Shown piece by piece: positions 42,901 through 46,606 of a stretch of 46,606 bases of DNA; the stretch's first letter is position 1, and each line of letters starts with the position of its first letter. Position numbers and translations under genes: made by a program. This DNA comes from Ancalomicrobiaceae bacterium (GTDB lineage: Bacteria; Pseudomonadota; Alphaproteobacteria; Rhizobiales; Ancalomicrobiaceae), in the NCBI GenBank assembly GCA_031291575.1, contig JARLIT010000068.1, forward strand, positions 1-46,606. The letters run 5' to 3'. The notes beneath the pieces are model-generated. The model was not told the DNA's origin. It searched no databases and was given only the letters and a program-made list of their open reading frames with translations.

Positions 42901-44771
42901 AGGGCAACGGCGGCGCCATCGGCCCGTTCGAGCGTCATGTCGTGCAGATAGACCAGCGGCCGGTCGGTCGGCGCGATGGAATAGGTGCGTTCGTCGATGA
43001 CCCTGAGCCCCATGTTTTCCAGGATCGGCACGCGGTCAGTCAGCTGGATCGGCCGGTCGGGGTGATACAACTTCAGCGCCAGTTCGCGCGAGCCGGCACC
43101 CTGCTGTGGCTGATAGAAGTCGATAGCCGGGCCCGGGGCCGCGCCGTGCGCGCCGAGCGCCTCGATCACGGCGATGTCCGAGACTGCGATCTCGGCGCCG
43201 TAGGCCTCGCGGTAGGCGCCGCCGAAGGCCTCGCCGTAACGTGCGACCAGCCGGTCGGCTTCCGCGTGCGGGTGGCGCGCGCGCAGCGCGTCGACGAGCC
43301 GGTCGCCCCAGGTGCGGATGAGATCGGCGATCGCCTCTTCGAGGTCGACGTCGTCGACGGCCGGGATCAGCCCATCGGCCCGGCTGAGCACGAACTGCAC
43401 CCGGGCGAGCGAGCCTTCCGGAAAGCTCGGCTGGAACGCCGTCACCCGGCCGTCGAACGCCTTTTCCAGACAATCGCCGATGCGGATCCGAGCCTCGGTG
43501 GTGTAGCGGTCGCGCGGCACGTAGACGAGGGCGGAGACGAAGCGGTCGAACGGATCGCGGTGGACGAGCGTGCGAGCCCGCGGATGTTCGCCGAGCGCCA
43601 GGATGCGCATGCCAAAGTCGAACAGCGTGTCGATATCGATCTGGAACAGTTCGTCGCGCGGGTAGAACTCGAGGACGGTCGACAGCGCCTTGCCGGAATG
43701 CGACTTCGGATCGAAGCCGGCGCGCAGGACGATCTCGTCGACCTTCGCCCGGATGAGCGGGATGGTCTTCACCGGTCGCGTATAGGCGGTCGAGGTGAAC
43801 AGGCCGACGATCCTCAGCTCGCCGGTGAGCTTTCCCTTCTTGTTGAACAGCTTGACGCCGACGAAATCCATCGGCGCCCGCCGATGCACCCGCGACAGCA
43901 GGTTCGACTTGGAGACGATCAGCGCGTCGGACGAAGCCAGGAACGCCCTCAGCGCAGCCGAGGTGTTCAGGTTTTCGGCGCCGTGCGAGAGGACGCGCAC
44001 GGACGGATCGCGCAGCACGCCGAGACCGGATTCCGGCACCCGTTCGGCGACGATCTCAGCGCCCGCCTCGACGGTGCGATAGCGGCGCGTGCCGAGGAAC
44101 AGGAAATTGTCGTCCTTCAGCCACTTCAGGAATTCGAGCGCCTCGCGGTCGGCAGCGCTGTCGTCGCGCTTGGCACGTGCCTTCAACTCGTCGAGCGCCT
44201 CTTCAAGACCGTCGAGCATCTGCCGCCAGTCGGCGACCGCCAGACGGACGTCGGTGAGCGCGCGATTGAGCGCCTCGGTGAGCGCACGTCCCTTCTCCTC
44301 GGCCAGCCGGGCGACATGGATGTGGATGAAGCTTTCGCGCGCCAGTCTGCCCTTGCCGTTCGACGGGGCGCCGACCCTGACAAGCCTGCCGCCCGCATCG
44401 CGTTCGACGGCAAAGATCGGGTGCAGCACCAAGCGGATATCCGAGCCCGCCTCGATCAGTTCGCCGAGCACGGAGGCGAGCAGGAACGGCATATCGTCAT
44501 TGACGATCTCGATGATCGTCACGTCGGCCTCCGGCACCAGCGTCAACGTGATGCGGTGGCGGCCGAGGTCGCGGCTGGCAAAGCGCTCGTAGGCGGCCGC
44601 ACACAGATCGGCCAGCGTCTCGGGATCGTAAGTCGACAGATCGTCCGCCGAGCCGTGTTCGTACAAGCGGGAGGCGAAGTCAGCGATCGAGGGATCGGGG
44701 TTCCGAACCAACAGCGCCGCAGCGACGGCGCCGATGATGTCGTCCTTGGTGCGGCTGATGCGCGGTGCCAT
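39966..44771 (-). CDS. NAD-glutamate dehydrogenase (large GDH, about 180 kDa)
   Basis: 1601 residues, class of 1600-residue NAD-specific glutamate dehydrogenases, mainly catabolic (glutamate to 2-oxoglutarate and ammonium). N-terminal ACT-like regions (about 1-450; VTIIEIVNDDMPFLLASVLG) precede the catalytic core (about 730-1180) with KVARGGLRWSDRAQDFRTEV, VIVPVGAKGGFFPKGLKPGM (substrate lysine region) and ISVIGVGDMSGDVFGNGMLL. KVVGEGANLGMTQRARIEFN follows, then a long helical C-terminal domain. The ATG at 44771 has GGAGG upstream. Stands as a single gene; the very long open frame on the opposite strand is a composition artefact. Confidence 0.95.
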   Translation of the reverse strand: MAPRISRTKDDIIGAVAAALLVRNPDPSIADFASRLYEHGSADDLSTYDPETLADLCAAAYERFASRDLGRHRITLTLVPEADVTIIEIVNDDMPFLLASVLGELIEAGSDIRLVLHPIFAVERDAGGRLVRVGAPSNGKGRLARESFIHIHVARLAEEKGRALTEALNRALTDVRLAVADWRQMLDGLEEALDELKARAKRDDSAADREALEFLKWLKDDNFLFLGTRRYRTVEAGAEIVAERVPESGLGVLRDPSVRVLSHGAENLNTSAALRAFLASSDALIVSKSNLLSRVHRRAPMDFVGVKLFNKKGKLTGELRIVGLFTSTAYTRPVKTIPLIRAKVDEIVLRAGFDPKSHSGKALSTVLEFYPRDELFQIDIDTLFDFGMRILALGEHPRARTLVHRDPFDRFVSALVYVPRDRYTTEARIRIGDCLEKAFDGRVTAFQPSFPEGSLARVQFVLSRADGLIPAVDDVDLEEAIADLIRTWGDRLVDALRARHPHAEADRLVARYGEAFGGAYREAYGAEIAVSDIAVIEALGAHGAAPGPAIDFYQPQQGAGSRELALKLYHPDRPIQLTDRVPILENMGLRVIDERTYSIAPTDRPLVYLHDMTLERADGAAVALDPVLDVRLEQLFGAVWAGRAENDGFNGLALSAGLDWQKIAIIRAYARYLRQVGVPYSQDYIWGATARYPVIAARLVELFVIRFDPGRPGKDREAAAATLTRKIEGQLADVASLDDDAILRRLLNAIGATVRTNWFRSVDSDPLADTHAFKIDAHGITALPEPKPFREIWVYGPRVEGIHMRFGKVARGGLRWSDRAQDFRTEVLGLVKAQQVKNAVIVPVGAKGGFFPKGLKPGMARDAWLREGTAAYEIFVGSLLSLTDTIGAEGIVPPARVVAYEDADPYLVVAADKGTATFSDTANAIAEARGFWLGDAFASGGSAGYDHKKMGITARGAFEAVKRHFREMDIDIATRQISVIGVGDMSGDVFGNGMLLVPTLRLIAAFDHRDIFIDPNPDVAASLDERRRLFDLPRSSWADYDRSVISAGGGVFPRSAKSIPLSQQARAALGIASDEASPAEVMRAILKAEADLLWFGGIGTYVRASSEANEACGDRANDALRVAARELRAKVVGEGANLGMTQRARIEFNLNGGRCNSDAIDNSAGVNCSDVEVNVKIAFGNAMRAGRIDRPERNRIMTAMTDEVATIVLRNNYTQTLAISVAALQGLEDFGQQRRLIGQLERSGRLDRGVEAIPDEATLDERARSGTGLTRAELGVLLAYAKLWVKDELVQSDVPDDAYLKTTLIDYFAPRMRGEFAEAILGHRLAREIVATSLTNALVDRGGATLVVRVANQTGADVAAIVRAFVAAREIHKLDQLFAEIDGLDNRVAGALQLDLYRRVQGLLLNAIVWLTRTVDFSAGIGEVVERFGEAVTAIVPELPALTPLSLGAGPAEEIGRLTAAGVPEDLAIRLGHLSLEAAIGDIVLIAEGSGQDRALAAEAYFQVADAFRIVRLERLSQSIPITDYYDGLALDRARGDLSDAHRALTRTVLEEVGGLSGWMEANRSEVGRALAQVGELTAAERLTVSRFTVATGMIADLARR

Positions 44772-45029
44772 GGTTCCCTCCGGGCCGTCTCGGGCATGCG
44801 CAGGCATGGCCCGATCGCTTTTGCGATACGGGAAAGTCCCGCAGAATCATGTCCGCAATGTTACGCCGGATGGAACAGGGAACGCAGCGTCCCGTGGCCG
44901 CAGGCAGCAAATAGATGCCAATAATCGCATTCAATTGGCGCCGAGCGTCGATGGCCCGTCCCAAGCGGCCGGCGCAACGTCATGTTGCGACCGGACACGC
45001 TCGGACAACGCGCAGTCTCCCTGTGGATG

Positions 45030-45569
45030 TCAGTCCTTCTTCTGGGCCTGATACCGCTCGATCGCCTCGATGATCAGCCGCTGCGCATCGGCCGCATCGC
45101 CCCAGTTGATCACCTTCACCCATTTGCCGGGTTCGAGATCCTTGTAGTGCTCGAAGAAGTGCTGGATCTGGTCGGTCAGGATGCCGGGCAGATCGGCGTG
45201 GTTCTGCACCTTGTCGTAGCGCTTGGTGAGCTTGTGCGAGGGAACCGCCAGGATCTTTTCGTCGCCGCCGCTCTCGTCGTTCATGTGCAGGACGCCGATC
45301 GGACGGCAGTTGATCACCGCGCCCGGAACGATGGCGCGGGTGTTGCACACGATCACGTCGATCGGGTCGCCGTCGTCGGACAGCGTGTGCGGCACGAAAC
45401 CGTAATTGCCGGGGTAGCGCATCGACGTATAGAGGAAACGATCAACGAACAGCGTGCCGGACGCCTTGTCGAGCTCGTATTTGATCGGCTCTCCGCCGAT
45501 CGGCACTTCAATGATGACATTGATGTCGACGGGCGGGTTCTTGCCGATCGGAATGGCGTCGATACGCAT
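45030..45569 (-). CDS. ppa: Inorganic pyrophosphatase, family I
   Basis: 179 residues, hexameric soluble enzyme. Starts [40 protein letters not shown] contributes the KYE motif, [20 protein letters not shown], and the metal-binding [10 protein letters not shown] has the DxDxxD signature. Ends [25 protein letters not shown] lies seven bases before the ATG. It cleaves pyrophosphate in the cytosol. Transcribed toward glutamate dehydrogenase with a 258-bp gap, so probably separate. Confidence 0.96.
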   Translation of the reverse strand: MRIDAIPIGKNPPVDINVIIEVPIGGEPIKYELDKASGTLFVDRFLYTSMRYPGNYGFVPHTLSDDGDPIDVIVCNTRAIVPGAVINCRPIGVLHMNDESGGDEKILAVPSHKLTKRYDKVQNHADLPGILTDQIQHFFEHYKDLEPGKWVKVINWGDAADAQRLIIEAIERYQAQKKD

Positions 45570-45718
45570 GACAGGGCTCCTCGAGTGCACCGGATGGCCG
45601 CCGGCGTAACGGCCCGGCCAGATCCCATAGCGCATCGGTGCATGTAAGGGGAAGTCCGCCCTTGGTCGCGCTCGACGTTTTCAGCCAGCGAGGCGAGCGG
45701 TTGCGGAGCCGCCTGTGA

Positions 45719-46231
45719 TCAGACCGACGCCCAGCCATAGATGACGACGGGCAGGTCCCGGTCGCCGATCCGCTCGGTCGATTCGGCCACCGACACGCCG
45801 CCGATGTGCTCGTAGAAGCCGCGCGCCTGATCGTTGTCGGCGAGCGCTCTGGCCAGGAACCGCTCGAAGCCGTAGCGCCGCATCTCCTCGCGCACCGCTT
45901 TGAACAGGTGCGCGCCGAAGCCGAGGCCCTGATACTCCGGCTTCAGATAGAGCTCATAGATCTCGCCGCCGAAGGGCAGCATGCGCATCCGGCTCGGGCC
46001 AATGGTGGCATAGCCGCACACCTCCCGCCCGACCTCGAGCACGAGCACCGCGGTGCGGCGCTCCAGCGCCTTCGCCCACCATGCCGGACCGCGCCGCTCG
46101 ATCATCCGCTCGAGGTTGGCGCCCGGTATGATGCCGCGATAGGCGAGGCGCCACGCCTCGTCATGGATGGTAGCGATCGCCGACGCATCCTGGATGGTCG
46201 CGCGCCTGATGCCGATTTGACCCAGTCTCAT
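45719..46231 (-). CDS. GNAT N-acetyltransferase
   Basis: 170 residues. IGIRRATIQDASAIATIHDE starts the fold; IYELYLKPEYQGLGFGAHLF is the acetyl-CoA loop (Y-Q-G-x-G-x-G-x-x-L); FLARALADNDQARGFYEHIG is the usual end of the domain with the catalytic Tyr; VAESTERIGDRDLPVVIYGW closes it. It is of the small-molecule GNAT type (E.LYV.PE.QG.G.G..L), unlike the RimJ-like pair near obgE. No strong ribosome-binding site. Target unknown. Confidence 0.85.
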   Translation of the reverse strand: MRLGQIGIRRATIQDASAIATIHDEAWRLAYRGIIPGANLERMIERRGPAWWAKALERRTAVLVLEVGREVCGYATIGPSRMRMLPFGGEIYELYLKPEYQGLGFGAHLFKAVREEMRRYGFERFLARALADNDQARGFYEHIGGVSVAESTERIGDRDLPVVIYGWASV

Positions 46232-46489
46232 GATCGAAAAGGTACCTGCGCCGGGCGACGTGGAAAAGAGGGTAATTGCATTTTGTCGGGAGGTGTCGCC
46301 CTGCTGCCGAGCCCGCGCGCCGTTCGCGTGGCGCTAGCAATTGGATCGTCAAGTGAATTTGTATCCGGGCCATTGCGGCAAGACTTCGTTTACGCACCGC
46401 CGCCATTCACCCGAAATTAGCCTCATACGGGAACCGAACGTCCAGGACTCATGCGAAGAGTCTCTGCGCACGGAACGCGAGAGGCGGGC

Positions 46490-46606
46490 ATGACGGAGCA
46501 GACGGTCAGCAGGCGGGGAATCGATCCGGCGCTATTGTCGCGTCTGGCGACGCCGGCCCCTGCCTCGGTACGCTCCCTCCCCGCGCAGGGGCCGTCCCGG
46601 CTGCCG
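46490..46606 (+). CDS. Unidentified gene, 3' end outside window
   Basis: The ATG at 46490 has GAGGCGGG directly upstream and opens MTEQTVSRRGIDPALLSRLA then TPAPASVRSLPAQGPSRLP to the window edge, with no stop. An in-frame ATG at 46451 is possible but has no ribosome-binding site. Composition is G+C-rich with strong third-position bias, as expected for coding. Not enough sequence to name a family. The 46232-46489 gap before it holds nothing I can identify. Confidence 0.5.
   Translation, partial: MTEQTVSRRGIDPALLSRLATPAPASVRSLPAQGPSRLP

Noticed and set aside
41748..44924. Open frame of 1058 codons on the plus strand opposite glutamate dehydrogenase
   Set aside because: It is fully antisense to a clearly conserved 1601-residue enzyme, has low-complexity D/R/Q/E-rich sequence and no domain; an artefact of high G+C.

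Overview
The window is G+C-rich DNA from an alphaproteobacterium, most likely of the order Hyphomicrobiales (Rhizobiales). The evidence is gene content: phaAB divergent from phaR, a roughly 1600-residue NAD-glutamate dehydrogenase, (2S)-methylsuccinyl-CoA dehydrogenase of the ethylmalonyl-CoA pathway, etfBA followed by 3-hydroxybutyryl-CoA dehydrogenase, rplU-rpmA-GNAT-GNAT-obgE, and tesA divergent from an ABC ATPase/permease pair. No rRNA, tRNA or CRISPR array was found.

Region 1 (1-9.7 kb) is an accessory, decaying segment. It holds a 5'-truncated DUF3592 gene, a small membrane protein gene lodged between two halves of a dead IS630 transposase, a DUF3828-like secreted protein, an intact methyl-accepting chemotaxis protein, and a minus-strand polysaccharide locus (GT4 glycosyltransferase, truncated formyltransferase-like ORF, O-antigen ligase, GT32-like glycosyltransferase). 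Between these lie N-terminal scraps of three IS256 transposases, an IS5 scrap fused to the tail of a methyltransferase, and a frameshifted solute-binding-protein tail.

Region 2 (9.7-22.7 kb) is organised metabolism and transport: a complete FbpABC/AfuABC-type ABC importer (ATPase, fused double permease, binding protein); a beta-ketoadipate tail operon (CoA-transferase A and B, thiolase) with a divergent IclR regulator and a perfect 11-bp inverted-repeat operator; methylsuccinyl-CoA dehydrogenase; an EamA exporter; and a Bax-inhibitor-1 family protein with tandem terminators.

Region 3 (22.7-46.6 kb) is core-like: a YbbAP-type ABC system with divergent TesA-like esterase; the polyhydroxybutyrate genes phaB, phaA, phaR; rplU-rpmA and two translationally coupled GNATs leading into obgE; a MarR-GNAT fusion; a PduO-type cobalamin adenosyltransferase; etfB-etfA-hbdA; NAD-glutamate dehydrogenase; inorganic pyrophosphatase; a GNAT; and the start of one more gene. 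Several enzymes meet at the acetyl-CoA/C4-CoA node: the ketoadipate thiolase releases acetyl-CoA, PhaA/PhaB take it to 3-hydroxybutyryl-CoA, methylsuccinyl-CoA dehydrogenase serves the ethylmalonyl-CoA route, ETF would accept its electrons, and adenosylcobalamin is needed by that pathway's mutases.

The most novel-looking structure is a 166-168 bp element with two tandem palindromes sharing the core GACATTTG, flanked by CTAGTGG/CCACTAG ends. It occurs twice in opposite orientation (389-554 and 35602-35769). One copy supplies the stop codon of the DUF3592 gene and abuts a dead IS630 transposase; the other sits just upstream of the cobalamin adenosyltransferase. It looks like a CTAG-targeting, MITE-like element.
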